From Microbacterium sp. TNHR37B (GTDB lineage Bacteria > Actinomycetota > Actinomycetes > Actinomycetales > Microbacteriaceae), in NCBI RefSeq assembly GCF_001620065.1, contig NZ_LQGV01000003.1:1293621-1357620 (forward strand): a DNA stretch of 64,000 bases, in the 5' to 3' direction. The notes beneath the pieces were generated by a model. It was not told the origin of the DNA, did no database searches, and saw only the letters and a program-made list of their open reading frames with translations. A program made the position numbers and the translations under genes. Below, piece after piece: positions 45,566 through 53,978 of this stretch. Positions within the stretch are counted from its first letter, which is position 1, and every line of letters starts with the position of its first letter.

Positions 45566-45644
45566 ACAATGGCGGACCGCGGATGGCGACACCCCGGTGG
45601 AGGGTGGATTCCACCGGGGTGTCGTGTGTTTGATCCGCCGTTGT
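45566..45644. repeat. Family B 79-bp nested palindrome, copy B3
   Basis: Outer arms ACAATGGCGGA/TCCGCCGTTGT, inner stem CGACACCCCGGTGGA/TCCACCGGGGTGTCG (perfect). Almost identical to B4, 168 bp away. Confidence 0.9.
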
Positions 45645-45733
45645 GCTCCGGAGCGTCCCGCGCCTGCCTCAGCCCGGCATCCGCGGCCGCGAGCATGGAT
45701 CCAGTCCGCGCCGCCCCACCCCGGCCGCCCGAC

Positions 45734-45812
45734 ACAATGGCGGACGGCGCATGGCGACACCCCGGTGGAGGGTGGGTTCCACCGGGGTGTCGTGTGTTTG
45801 ATCCGCCGTTGT
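45734..45812. repeat. Family B 79-bp nested palindrome, copy B4
   Basis: Same outer and inner stems as B3, with a few changes between them. It ends 42 nt before the stop codon of the leftward GH183 gene, where it could terminate transcription. Confidence 0.9.
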
Positions 45813-45853
45813 GCTCCGGAGCGTCCCCGGAGCCGCGCCTGGCGGGAGGCCGC

Positions 45854-47383
45854 TCAGCGCCGGACGACCGCCACGTCGTCCACCTGCAGCCAGATGTCAC
45901 CGCTGTTGGTCCAGACCCCGGCGAACACCTGCACGGTGTCGCGCGAACCGCTCGAGAAGTCGACCGTGAGCTTGGTCCACGGCCCGACCGAGACGAAGTT
46001 CGCCTCGGAGATCACCTCGCCTCCGGTCGATCTCACCCCGAAGAAGCCGGCATCGCTGTTGACCGAGGTGCGCACCCACCCGGTGAGGCGGTAGTTCGTC
46101 TTCGGTGTCACCGCCACGTTCTGCCAGATGTTGCGCCACCCCGTGTTGTAGCGGACGAAGGCGTTGTGATCGCCGCTGAAGGAGCTCGCCGGCGCCTCGT
46201 CGATCCCGCAGTTGGGTGAGCACGCCCAGGTGCCGTCGGTGCCGTCGCCGATCGCGTCGGCCCGCTCGAAGCTGGGGTTGGTGACGAGATTCGGATTGAC
46301 GATGCGGCCGCTGCGGTCGATCTGCATCCGCATGAGGTACACGTTGTACGGGCTCCACTGCGACATCGCGAAGTACAGCTCGCCGTTCGAGCTCCACGGG
46401 TGGAAGTACCCGCCGTACAGGCCCGGATAGTCCGCGGAACTCGCGACCGTCTGCGGCGCGGTCCAGGGGCCCTGCGGGGTCTTCGAGGTGCGCAGGACGA
46501 TGTCCTCGCCCGAGAGGGTCATCAGGAGGAACCGCTTGCTGTAGGCGTCGTACTGCACCGACAGCTCGCTCACGGGCGCGTCGATGATCGGCCGGGCGTC
46601 GGCCTCGCGAGAGCTCCACGACCGCCCGTTCCAGTAGCGATACGACTTCTTGTCGAGCAGCTTGCGCTCGGGAACGCGGGCGAGGGAGGCGGGGCCATTG
46701 CGTCCGTTCTGGGTGCCGAACACGTAGACGTATCCACCCTTGCGCGCATAGGCCTGCATCTGGAACGGATCGTCGCCGGCGGCGTTGTTCTGCCAGCGGG
46801 TGTCGGAGACGGTCCAGTTCTCACCGTTGTCGTCGGAGTAGGCGATTCCCGCGTAGTTGGTGTCCCAGTAGCCGGGATCGCCCCACTGCTTCACCGACAT
46901 GAACGACAGATACTGACGCCCCCTCACCGAGATGCCCGCGGTCGGGATCGTCGTCATCTCATCGCCGTTGACCTTCTTCGACGGGATGATCTCCTTCGCC
47001 GCGCCGGAGGGGGTCTGCGGTGCGCTCTCGAACAGCATGCCGTCGGCCAGGGTGCGGTCGCTCGAGCGGAGCAGCACGTTGCTGCGCCAGTGCCCGTTGG
47101 CCGGAGCGCCGCCGCCCGGACCGGTCCACGCATTGCCGAACGTGTCGCCGAAAGCGGCGAGCACCGATCCGGCGCCGTTGTCCCACATGATCCCGAGGTC
47201 GGTGCCCTTGATGTCCCACCGGCCCCACGTGTTGTTGGGCGCGTCGGGGCCTGTCATCTTCTCGACGATCGTCGCCGGGGTGCGGGCCTGGGTGGCCAGC
47301 GCCGGCCCAGCGGCCGTCACGCTCGCCGCCAGGACGAGGCCCCCGATCGCGGCGGCCCCGATCCATCTTCTGTGGTGCGTCAT
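45854..47383 (-). CDS. Secreted GH183 (DUF4185) endo-D-arabinanase-like enzyme with C-terminal CBM
   Basis: 509 residues. Signal peptide (MTHHRRWIGAAAIGGLVLAA, cleavage after PALA), DUF4185 catalytic domain (about 38-355) with GTDLGI (D62) and AAFGDTFGN (D80), then a C-terminal carbohydrate-binding-like beta-sandwich (about 358-509) opening with NLVTNPSFERAD and ending DIWLQVDDVAVVRR. AGAAGGAGAG precedes the ATG at 47383. Unlike the first GH183 protein it has no lipobox, so it is released. It lies downstream of the GH172 gene on the same strand (164-nt gap) and is probably co-transcribed from the O3 promoter. The two GH183 enzymes may attack different parts of the D-arabinan. Confidence 0.87.
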   Translation of the reverse strand: MTHHRRWIGAAAIGGLVLAASVTAAGPALATQARTPATIVEKMTGPDAPNNTWGRWDIKGTDLGIMWDNGAGSVLAAFGDTFGNAWTGPGGGAPANGHWRSNVLLRSSDRTLADGMLFESAPQTPSGAAKEIIPSKKVNGDEMTTIPTAGISVRGRQYLSFMSVKQWGDPGYWDTNYAGIAYSDDNGENWTVSDTRWQNNAAGDDPFQMQAYARKGGYVYVFGTQNGRNGPASLARVPERKLLDKKSYRYWNGRSWSSREADARPIIDAPVSELSVQYDAYSKRFLLMTLSGEDIVLRTSKTPQGPWTAPQTVASSADYPGLYGGYFHPWSSNGELYFAMSQWSPYNVYLMRMQIDRSGRIVNPNLVTNPSFERADAIGDGTDGTWACSPNCGIDEAPASSFSGDHNAFVRYNTGWRNIWQNVAVTPKTNYRLTGWVRTSVNSDAGFFGVRSTGGEVISEANFVSVGPWTKLTVDFSSGSRDTVQVFAGVWTNSGDIWLQVDDVAVVRR

Positions 47384-47547
47384 TGCACTCTCCTTCTGGT
47401 GTCGGCCCGCCGGGCGGCGGGCACGGTCGACCCCGGCGACGCCGCCACGGGCGCCTCGGGCACTCCTCGCTCGCCTCGGGCCCGCTCCGGGGAGCGGTGG
47501 GCGCGCATCGTCTGATCGGTCGGGAGAGGTTCGGGACGCGGGGCCGT

Positions 47548-48684
47548 TCAGTCCTGCGGCGCGCGCGGAGGCGTGGCTCCGATGTCGGGAACCGGGGCGG
47601 TTCCTAGGTGAACCTCCAGATCGTCGGCCGTCGGCGTCTTCGGTCGCCGCGCCGTGGGGCGGTCGAGGTAGAACAGGGCGGTGGAGGCGATGTCGTCGCG
47701 CAGCGGCAGGTATCGCCAGCCGCTGCGCCACCCGAGTGCCTGGATGTCGACCTTGGGCAGGCCCGTTGCGAAGTGGATGGGATCCAGCAGGTGCCATCGG
47801 TACATCCCGAACCGCTGCTGCGACACGTACAGTCCGTCGGGGCGGATCACCTGCGGCATTCCCAGGTAGGGCGTGGAGAACTCGGTGTAGCCCTTGCCGG
47901 GGATGTCGAAGTTCCACGCGCCGCCGAAGTAGTCCTCGGTGCCCGTGCCACAGATGGTGGGGTAGTCGGTGTCGTCGTCGAGGTAGAACTTGATCTCACC
48001 CTCGCCCCACCACCCGTTGGAATTGACCCCCCAGGCGATGTAGGTGCCCACGTACTGTCCCTGGCCTTCGACGCCCTCGACGATCGTGTGGGGGACGAGC
48101 TCCTCCAGCGGATTCGAGCGTCGCCACTGCGCGTGGAAGTAGCCGTCGTTCGTGTAGTCGCCGCCGGTCTCGTACGTGATCTGGTAGTAGACGCGGACAT
48201 CGACCACCGACGTGTTCTCGACGGTGAGACGCGCGCCGGTGCGAAACGGCATCGGCCAGTAGGAGTTGAACCCGCCGTGCGGATTCGCGGCGATGGTCTG
48301 CGAGTTCACCTGCGCGAAGACGCCCCAGCCGTTGCAGAAGAAGTCGCCGTAGGGCACCTCGACGGCCGGTTCCTCGGCACCGTCCCAGTAGGCCCGCAGC
48401 AGCAGGGTGCGCCAGTTGTCGGTGTGGGTCGTGATCCAGATGTGGGTGATCTTCCCGCCGCCGGCGATGTTCGCGAGCTCGAACGTCTCACCCGCCTTGA
48501 TGTCGACACTGGGCGAGATCTTCCACCCCGGACCGAGATCGCGCGCGCAGGAGGCTCCGGTGCCCTCGGTCGCGCGTCCGCCGCCACCGGCAGAGCCGTC
48601 GAAGTTCTCGGGCGAGATCGAGCGGGTCTGCACCGTGCGCAAGGCTGAGAGCGAGGACAGATCGGAGTTCGGTGTCGTGGTCAT
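47548..48684 (-). CDS. GH172 (DUF2961) exo-alpha-D-arabinofuranosidase-like enzyme
   Basis: 378 residues, a single DUF2961 beta-jelly-roll domain without signal peptide, so cytoplasmic. The acidic active-site region is WWGEGEIKFYLDDD with E230, then GTGTEDYFGG with E250; the spacing is close to that of the glutamate pair of the GH172 difructose-anhydride enzyme. Members have been reported as exo-alpha-D-arabinofuranosidases acting on mycobacterial D-arabinan. ATG at 48684 with AAGGA about 10 nt upstream. Operator O3 lies upstream and is shared with the divergent lacI gene. It would release D-arabinose from imported oligosaccharides. Confidence 0.88.
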   Translation of the reverse strand: MTTTPNSDLSSLSALRTVQTRSISPENFDGSAGGGGRATEGTGASCARDLGPGWKISPSVDIKAGETFELANIAGGGKITHIWITTHTDNWRTLLLRAYWDGAEEPAVEVPYGDFFCNGWGVFAQVNSQTIAANPHGGFNSYWPMPFRTGARLTVENTSVVDVRVYYQITYETGGDYTNDGYFHAQWRRSNPLEELVPHTIVEGVEGQGQYVGTYIAWGVNSNGWWGEGEIKFYLDDDTDYPTICGTGTEDYFGGAWNFDIPGKGYTEFSTPYLGMPQVIRPDGLYVSQQRFGMYRWHLLDPIHFATGLPKVDIQALGWRSGWRYLPLRDDIASTALFYLDRPTARRPKTPTADDLEVHLGTAPVPDIGATPPRAPQD

Positions 48685-48755
48685 GACGTGCACATCCTTG
48701 TTGCGAAGCGGGTGGGATTCCACGATCAGGCACCGGTCGAGCCGCCACAATATCT

Positions 48756-48767
48756 GGAATCGATTTC
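48756..48767. promoter_or_regulatory. LacI-type operator O3 between GH172 gene and lacI
   Basis: GGAATCGATTTC, the same single mismatch as O1, in the 160-nt gap between the divergent GH172 and regulator genes. It is consistent with autoregulation plus control of GH172-GH183. On the minus strand a TATTGT (48747-48752) may be the -10 box of the GH172 operon. Confidence 0.8.
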
Positions 48768-48844
48768 AACAGTGTTGCAGCACACTGTAGGGTGGCCTGA
48801 CCGGCAATGTCAACGCGGGCCGGCGCAGGGTGCAGGTGGGTGAG

Positions 48845-49834
48845 ATGGCCACGATCTACGAAGTCGCGCGCGCCGCCGGGGTGTCCCCGGCGACGGTGTC
48901 CCGGGTCTTCAACGGGATGGGCGTCTCGGAGGAGAAGACGCGCGCCGTGCGCGAAGCCGCCCGCCAGCTGAAGTTCTCGCCGAACCGGACCGCGCGCACA
49001 CTGCGCAAGCAGGAGTCCGAGGTCATCGCCCTCGTGATCCCCGACATCGAGAACCCGTACTTCACCGAGCTGGCCCGGGGCGTGGAAGACGTCGCGCAGA
49101 GCGCGGGCTACTCGGTCGTGCTCTGCAACACCGACTCGCAGCTGGAGAAGGAGGCCACCTACCTCCAGATCGCCATCTCCGAGCACATGGCGGGGGTCAT
49201 CCTCGCCGCCGCGAGCGACCACACGAATCTCGACGACCTCCTGGCGGCGGGGCGTCCGGTCGTTGCCGTCGACCGCGGCACGGGCTACGACATCGACGGC
49301 GTGGTCATGGCCAACCGCACGGCGGGACAGGCGGCGACCGAGAACCTCGTGCAGGCCGGGTACCGGCGGATCGCGTGCATCACGGGTCCGCAGGAGATCG
49401 AGACGGCGTACGAGCGCGCCCAGGGGTGGCAGACGGTCATCGCGCGGAGTTTTCCCGAGGCGGATCCCACCGAACTTCTGCGCTACTCGAGCTTCCGCGT
49501 CGACGGCGGCCGCGCGGTGATGGAGGAGCTCCTCGCCCTTCCCGAGCCGCCTGATGCGATCGTCGCCGCCAACAACCTCCTCGGCGTCGGCGCCATCCAG
49601 GTGCTCACCGAGCACGGACTCACCCCGCCGAAGATCGGCGTCGCGGTGGTGGGTTCGCTGCCCTACACGACCCTGTCGCCGTCGGCCGTCACGGTGGTGC
49701 GTCTTCCCGCACGGCACATGGGAGTGACCGCGGCGAAGCTGCTTCTGGAGCGGATCGCCGGCGACGATCAGCCCGCGCGGACGGTCGTGCTCCGCAACGA
49801 GATGCAGCCGGCGCGTCTCGTCGAATCGAACTGA
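48845..49834 (+). CDS. LacI-family transcriptional regulator of the D-arabinan locus
   Basis: 329 residues. The N-terminal LacI helix-turn-helix is textbook (MATIYEVARAAGVSPATVSR, 1-20, hinge about 45-60). The C-terminal periplasmic-binding-protein-like sensor domain (about 60-329) contains VIALVIPDIENPYFTELARG and PDAIVAANNLLGVGAIQVL. I chose the ATG at 48845, the canonical LacI beginning, with AGGTGGGTG before it. Its expected operator is the CG-centred palindrome GAAATCGATTTC, found four times at promoters of this locus and nowhere else that I noticed. The effector is probably D-arabinose, D-ribulose or a D-arabino-oligosaccharide. Confidence 0.9.
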   Translation: MATIYEVARAAGVSPATVSRVFNGMGVSEEKTRAVREAARQLKFSPNRTARTLRKQESEVIALVIPDIENPYFTELARGVEDVAQSAGYSVVLCNTDSQLEKEATYLQIAISEHMAGVILAAASDHTNLDDLLAAGRPVVAVDRGTGYDIDGVVMANRTAGQAATENLVQAGYRRIACITGPQEIETAYERAQGWQTVIARSFPEADPTELLRYSSFRVDGGRAVMEELLALPEPPDAIVAANNLLGVGAIQVLTEHGLTPPKIGVAVVGSLPYTTLSPSAVTVVRLPARHMGVTAAKLLLERIAGDDQPARTVVLRNEMQPARLVESN

Positions 49835-49865
49835 CGGCCACCGCGCCCGATTCCGTCTCGTGCGG

Positions 49866-49894
49866 TTGTAGATGAAATCGATTTCGTCTAGAGT
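49866..49894 (+). promoter_or_regulatory. Kinase operon promoter with LacI operator O4 in the spacer
   Basis: TTGTAG (49866-49871), 17 nt, TAGAGT (49889-49894), with the perfect palindrome GAAATCGATTTC (49874-49885) inside the spacer. The geometry is the same as at O2. Confidence 0.85.
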
Positions 49895-49932
49895 TGCCTC
49901 GTTCAGAACGTCACCGGATCGAAGGGGATGCC

Positions 49933-51438
49933 GTGTCTGTGTCCTGCACCCTCGGCGTCGATATCGGCACCTCGAGCACGAAGGCCGTGCTCGTCGACGA
50001 GACGGGAACGATCGTCGCGTCGGCCTCGCGCGCCCATGGCGTGGACCGCCCCCGCCCCGGCTGGGTGGAGATGGATGCCGGGGTGTGGTGGGACGAGTTC
50101 GTCGGCCTGGCCCGTGAGGTCTGCGACGCGCGCCCCGACGCCCGCGTCACGGCCGTCGGCGTCAGCGGCATGGGCCCCTGCGTGCTCCTCGCCGATGCCG
50201 ACGACGTCCCGGTGCGCCCGGCGATCCTCTACGGCGTGGACACGCGCGCGGGCGCCCAGATCGCCCGCATGACCCGTGAGCTCGGTGCCGACGAGATCGT
50301 GCGGGTCGGCGGATCTCCGCTGTCCACGCAGGCGGCGGGGCCGAAGCTGCTCTGGGTCGCCGACGAGGAGCCCGCCGTCTTCGCCCGAGCCCGGCGCCTG
50401 TTCATGCCGGCGTCATGGCTCGTGCGACGCCTCACCGGGGCCTACGTGCTCGACCATCAGTCGGCCAGCCAGAGCTGGCCCCTCTACGACATCGAGGGCG
50501 AATGCTGGCGCGAGGAGTGGTGGGACCGCTACGCGCCCGGCATCCAACGCCCCCGCCTCGGCTGGGCGTCGGAGGTGGCCGGCGCCGTCACCGCCGACGC
50601 GGCTCAGGCGACCGGCCTTCCCGCAGGCACCCCGGTGACGGTGGGCACGATCGATGCCTGGAGTGAAGCGGTGAGTGTCGGCGCCCATGGTCCGGGCGAC
50701 CTCATGCTGATGTACGGCACCACGATGTTCCTCATCGCCACGGGAGAGGAGACGTTGCGGACACCCTCCATGTGGACGACGGCGGGCGTCTACCCCGGCA
50801 CGCGCAACCTTGCGGGCGGCCTTGCGACCTCGGGCGCGCTCACGTCGTGGATCGCCGAGCTCTCCGGCGCCGACTACGCCACTCTCCTCGAAGAGGCGGC
50901 GGCGTCGGGAGTGGGCGCGCGCGGTCTGCTCGCGCTCCCGTACTTCGCCGGCGAGCGCACTCCGATCCTCGACCCCGACGCGCGCGGCGTGTTCGCCGGG
51001 CTGACCCTCAGCCACGGGCGGGGTGACCTCTACCGCGCGGTCCTGGAGGCGACGGCCCTCGGGGTCCGGCACAACGTCGCCACGATGCGCGACGCGGGAG
51101 CGGACATCCGTCGCGTCGTCGCCGTCGGCGGCGGCACGCAGGGGGCGCTCTGGCTGCAGATCGTCTCGGACGCGACGGGTCTCGTCCAAGAGGTGCCGCG
51201 CGTGACGGTCGGGGCGAGCTACGGCGCCGCTTTCCTCGCGGCGGGCGCCGTGAGTTCCGAGCCTCCCCTCATCGAGGAGTGGAACCCCGTCGCCTCCACC
51301 GTCACTCCGGCTCGCGACGCCGCGGCCGACTACGACGCCCTGTTCGACCTGTATCTGCGGCTCTACGCCGGGACGAGAGACGTCGTCCACGCGCTCGCCG
51401 ACCGCCAACGCGCCACTGCTTTCCAGGAGAGATCATGA
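49933..51438 (+). CDS. FGGY-family pentulose kinase (candidate D-ribulokinase)
   Basis: 501 residues, two-domain FGGY sugar kinase. N-terminal phosphate loop LGVDIGTSSTKAVLVDETG, then WVEMDAGVWWDEF; the ATP site contains LMYGTTMFLI and VAVGGGTQGALWLQIVSD, the C-terminal FGGY signature. I chose the GTG at 49933, with AAGGGG 6 nt upstream. First gene of kinase-GH116-isomerase, under operator O4. With the adjacent isomerase it probably phosphorylates D-ribulose. No fuculose-1-phosphate aldolase gene is in the window, which favours D-ribulose-5-phosphate as product, entering the pentose-phosphate pathway. The specificity is inferred. Confidence 0.88.
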   Translation: MSVSCTLGVDIGTSSTKAVLVDETGTIVASASRAHGVDRPRPGWVEMDAGVWWDEFVGLAREVCDARPDARVTAVGVSGMGPCVLLADADDVPVRPAILYGVDTRAGAQIARMTRELGADEIVRVGGSPLSTQAAGPKLLWVADEEPAVFARARRLFMPASWLVRRLTGAYVLDHQSASQSWPLYDIEGECWREEWWDRYAPGIQRPRLGWASEVAGAVTADAAQATGLPAGTPVTVGTIDAWSEAVSVGAHGPGDLMLMYGTTMFLIATGEETLRTPSMWTTAGVYPGTRNLAGGLATSGALTSWIAELSGADYATLLEEAAASGVGARGLLALPYFAGERTPILDPDARGVFAGLTLSHGRGDLYRAVLEATALGVRHNVATMRDAGADIRRVVAVGGGTQGALWLQIVSDATGLVQEVPRVTVGASYGAAFLAAGAVSSEPPLIEEWNPVASTVTPARDAAADYDALFDLYLRLYAGTRDVVHALADRQRATAFQERS

Positions 51439-53978
51439 CCGCCCGTCCCCGCCGCGCCCGCGGAATCCCCCACACCGCGGAGCGTGCCGCGTTCCCGCTC
51501 GGCGGGATCGGCACGGGGAACGTCTCGCTCGGCGCGCGGGGGGAGTTCCGCGACTGGGAACTGGAGAACCTGCCCGACAAGGGGCGGCTGAATCCGTACT
51601 CGTTCTTCGCCATCCACGCAGCTCCGGAGGGCGGCGAGGCCGTGACCCGCGTGCTGGAGGCGCAGGCCACCGGACGGCACGACTGGGACGCGGGCTACGG
51701 GTTCGACCGCCTGGCTGGGCTGCCGCGGCTGGCCGGGGCCGCCCTCTATGGGGAGTACCCCGTCGTCGACATCGACTTCCACGACGAGGTGCTGCCCGTC
51801 GAGGTCTCGCTCCACGCGTTCACGCCTCTCGTCCCGCTCGACGCCGACGCCTCGGGCATCCCCGGGGCGGTGCTCCGCTACCGCGTCACCAATCCGGGAG
51901 CGGTGCCCGTGCACGTCACCATTGCGGGCTCCCTCTCGCACACCGCGGGCCGTGGTGAGGGTCCCTTCGGCATGCGCGCTGCGCAGACGGTGCGGTGGCG
52001 GGAGGAGCGGCGGGAAGACGGCCCGACCGTTCGCGGTCTCGACTTCGGCATCGACCTCCCGGCCGACGACCCGGGCTACGGCACGCTCAGCCTCACCACG
52101 ACCGACTCCGCCACGACCGCGAAACCGCAGTGGGTGACCGGGTTCTGGCCGGACGGTCCGCGCCTGTTCTGGAACGACTTCCGCGACGACGGATTGCTGA
52201 GCCCCGAACCGCGGCTGACCCTCGAAGACCGCCCGCGGGGGCTGTTCGCCGAGTCGGCGCCTCCCGAGGCTCGCCCCCTCACCGAGGAGGAGCTGTTCGC
52301 GACGCTCCCGCGCCTGCGGACAGGGAGCCTCGGGATCGTCCACGAGCTCGCGCCCGGCGAGTCGCGGGACTTCTCCTTCGTCCTGTCGTGGAGCTTCCCG
52401 AATCGTCGGCGCGGCTGGGCGGGGCACATCGTGTTCGCCGATCCGCATCTCGACCAGACGGTGCGCAACCACTACGCGACGCTGTGGGAGGACGCCTGGG
52501 CGGCCGGCGCGCATCTGCATCGCCACCTCCCGGCGCTGGAGGCGGCGACCGACGCGTTCGTGGAGGCCCTCTACGGGGGCGATCTGGATCCGGTCTTCGC
52601 CGACGCGGTGGGCGCCAACATCGCCACCGTGCGCTCGACGACCGGGTTCGTGGTCGAGAGCCCGACACCGGAGCTCGGTGAGGGCCCGGTGTTCGCGGCG
52701 TGGGAGGGATCGTTCGACCACGCCGGATCGTGCGAGGGCACCTGCACCCATGTGTGGTCATACGCGCAGACGGTCGCCTGGCTCTTCCCCTCCCTGGAGC
52801 GCAGTGCCCGCCGAGTGGAGTTCCTCCTCGAGACCGATGACGACGGCGCCCAGAAGTTCCGCTCCAATCGCGTGTTCGGGGGTCCGTCGTGGTTCATGGG
52901 GCCCGCCGTGGACGGACAGCTCGGCACCTTCCTGCGCCTTCACCGCGAATGGCGGTTCTCCGGCGACGACGACTTCCTGCGCGAGTCGTGGCCGGCTGCC
53001 GCGCGCACGCTCGACCACGCGGTGCGGGAATGGGCGCGGGGTGACGCCCTCCTCAGCGGCGAGCTCCACAACACGTACGACATCGAGTTCCACGGGACCG
53101 AACCGCTCGCGAACGGCATGTTCATCGCCGCTCTGCGCGCGGGGGCACGGATGGCCGCGCACCTGGGCGAGCACGAGCGGGCCGGGGAATGGCAGGCTCG
53201 CGCGTCGGCCGCCGCCGCGGCGATGGATGAGCGGCTGTGGAACGGCGAGTACTACCGGCAGGTGATCGACGACGTCGATGCCCACCGCTATCAGTACGGC
53301 GACGGCGTGCTCTCCGACCAGCTGCTCGGCCAGTTCCAGGCGCGCCTGAACGGACTCGGCGACATCGTGCCGCCCGAGCGCGTGCGCAGCGCCCTCAGTG
53401 CGGTCGTCACGCACAACTTCCGCTCCGATCTCACCGATCACGAGAGCACTCAGCGCGTGTATGCGCTCGGCCACGAAGGCGGCCTGTTGCTGGCCTCGTG
53501 GCCACGGGGAGGCCGCCCCGCGATCCCCTTCGTGTACTCCGACGAGGTGTGGACGGGGATCGAGCACCAGGTGGCCACCTCCCTCGCGTACGCGGGGCTC
53601 GTCGACGACGCCCAGCGCGTGGAGACTGCCCTCCGCTCGCGCTACGACGGCACGGTCCGCAACCCCTGGAACGAGATCGAGTGCGGCAACCACTACGCCC
53701 GGTCCCTCGCCTCGTGGGGGCTCCTCCTCGCCGCCAGCGGCGCGCAGTGGGACGCCCCGTCGCGCACGCTCTCGTTCGATCCCGTCCGCGACGGCAGCTA
53801 CCTCTTCACCACCGACACGGCCTGGGGCCGCGCCGTCATCGACGCCGACACCCTGACGCTCCACGTCGACGGCGGCGCGCTGAACGTCGACCGGCTCCTT
53901 CTGCGGGGAGACCCGGTGCCCCTCACGGCATCGTCCGCCACCCCGCCCGCACGCCTCACACCACAGGAGACACCATGA
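51435..53978 (+). CDS. GH116-family glycosidase (candidate exo-beta-D-arabinofuranosidase)
   Basis: 847 residues, no signal peptide, hence cytoplasmic. The N-terminal beta-sandwich (FPLGGIGTGNVSLGARGEFRDW, typical of the GBA2/GH116 N domain) is followed by an (alpha/alpha)6 barrel with SGELHNTYDIEFHG and IPFVYSDEVWTGIEHQVATS. GH116 includes beta-glucosidases and glucosylceramidases, but a member from Microbacterium has been reported as exo-beta-D-arabinofuranosidase, removing the terminal beta-linked residues of D-arabinan. The start overlaps the kinase stop (ATGA) and the stop overlaps the isomerase start, so all three are translationally coupled. Cooperates with GH172. Confidence 0.86.
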   Translation: MTARPRRARGIPHTAERAAFPLGGIGTGNVSLGARGEFRDWELENLPDKGRLNPYSFFAIHAAPEGGEAVTRVLEAQATGRHDWDAGYGFDRLAGLPRLAGAALYGEYPVVDIDFHDEVLPVEVSLHAFTPLVPLDADASGIPGAVLRYRVTNPGAVPVHVTIAGSLSHTAGRGEGPFGMRAAQTVRWREERREDGPTVRGLDFGIDLPADDPGYGTLSLTTTDSATTAKPQWVTGFWPDGPRLFWNDFRDDGLLSPEPRLTLEDRPRGLFAESAPPEARPLTEEELFATLPRLRTGSLGIVHELAPGESRDFSFVLSWSFPNRRRGWAGHIVFADPHLDQTVRNHYATLWEDAWAAGAHLHRHLPALEAATDAFVEALYGGDLDPVFADAVGANIATVRSTTGFVVESPTPELGEGPVFAAWEGSFDHAGSCEGTCTHVWSYAQTVAWLFPSLERSARRVEFLLETDDDGAQKFRSNRVFGGPSWFMGPAVDGQLGTFLRLHREWRFSGDDDFLRESWPAAARTLDHAVREWARGDALLSGELHNTYDIEFHGTEPLANGMFIAALRAGARMAAHLGEHERAGEWQARASAAAAAMDERLWNGEYYRQVIDDVDAHRYQYGDGVLSDQLLGQFQARLNGLGDIVPPERVRSALSAVVTHNFRSDLTDHESTQRVYALGHEGGLLLASWPRGGRPAIPFVYSDEVWTGIEHQVATSLAYAGLVDDAQRVETALRSRYDGTVRNPWNEIECGNHYARSLASWGLLLAASGAQWDAPSRTLSFDPVRDGSYLFTTDTAWGRAVIDADTLTLHVDGGALNVDRLLLRGDPVPLTASSATPPARLTPQETP

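Larger units (their letters stand above)
45127..45853. other. 727-bp gene-free repeat region between convergent operons
   Basis: No credible gene is seen on either strand. The stretch holds a 23-bp minisatellite and family B palindromes B2, B3 and B4 separated by GC-rich spacers, between the convergent ABC operon and GH183/GH172 operon. Long open frames crossing it are driven by base composition. Confidence 0.75.
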
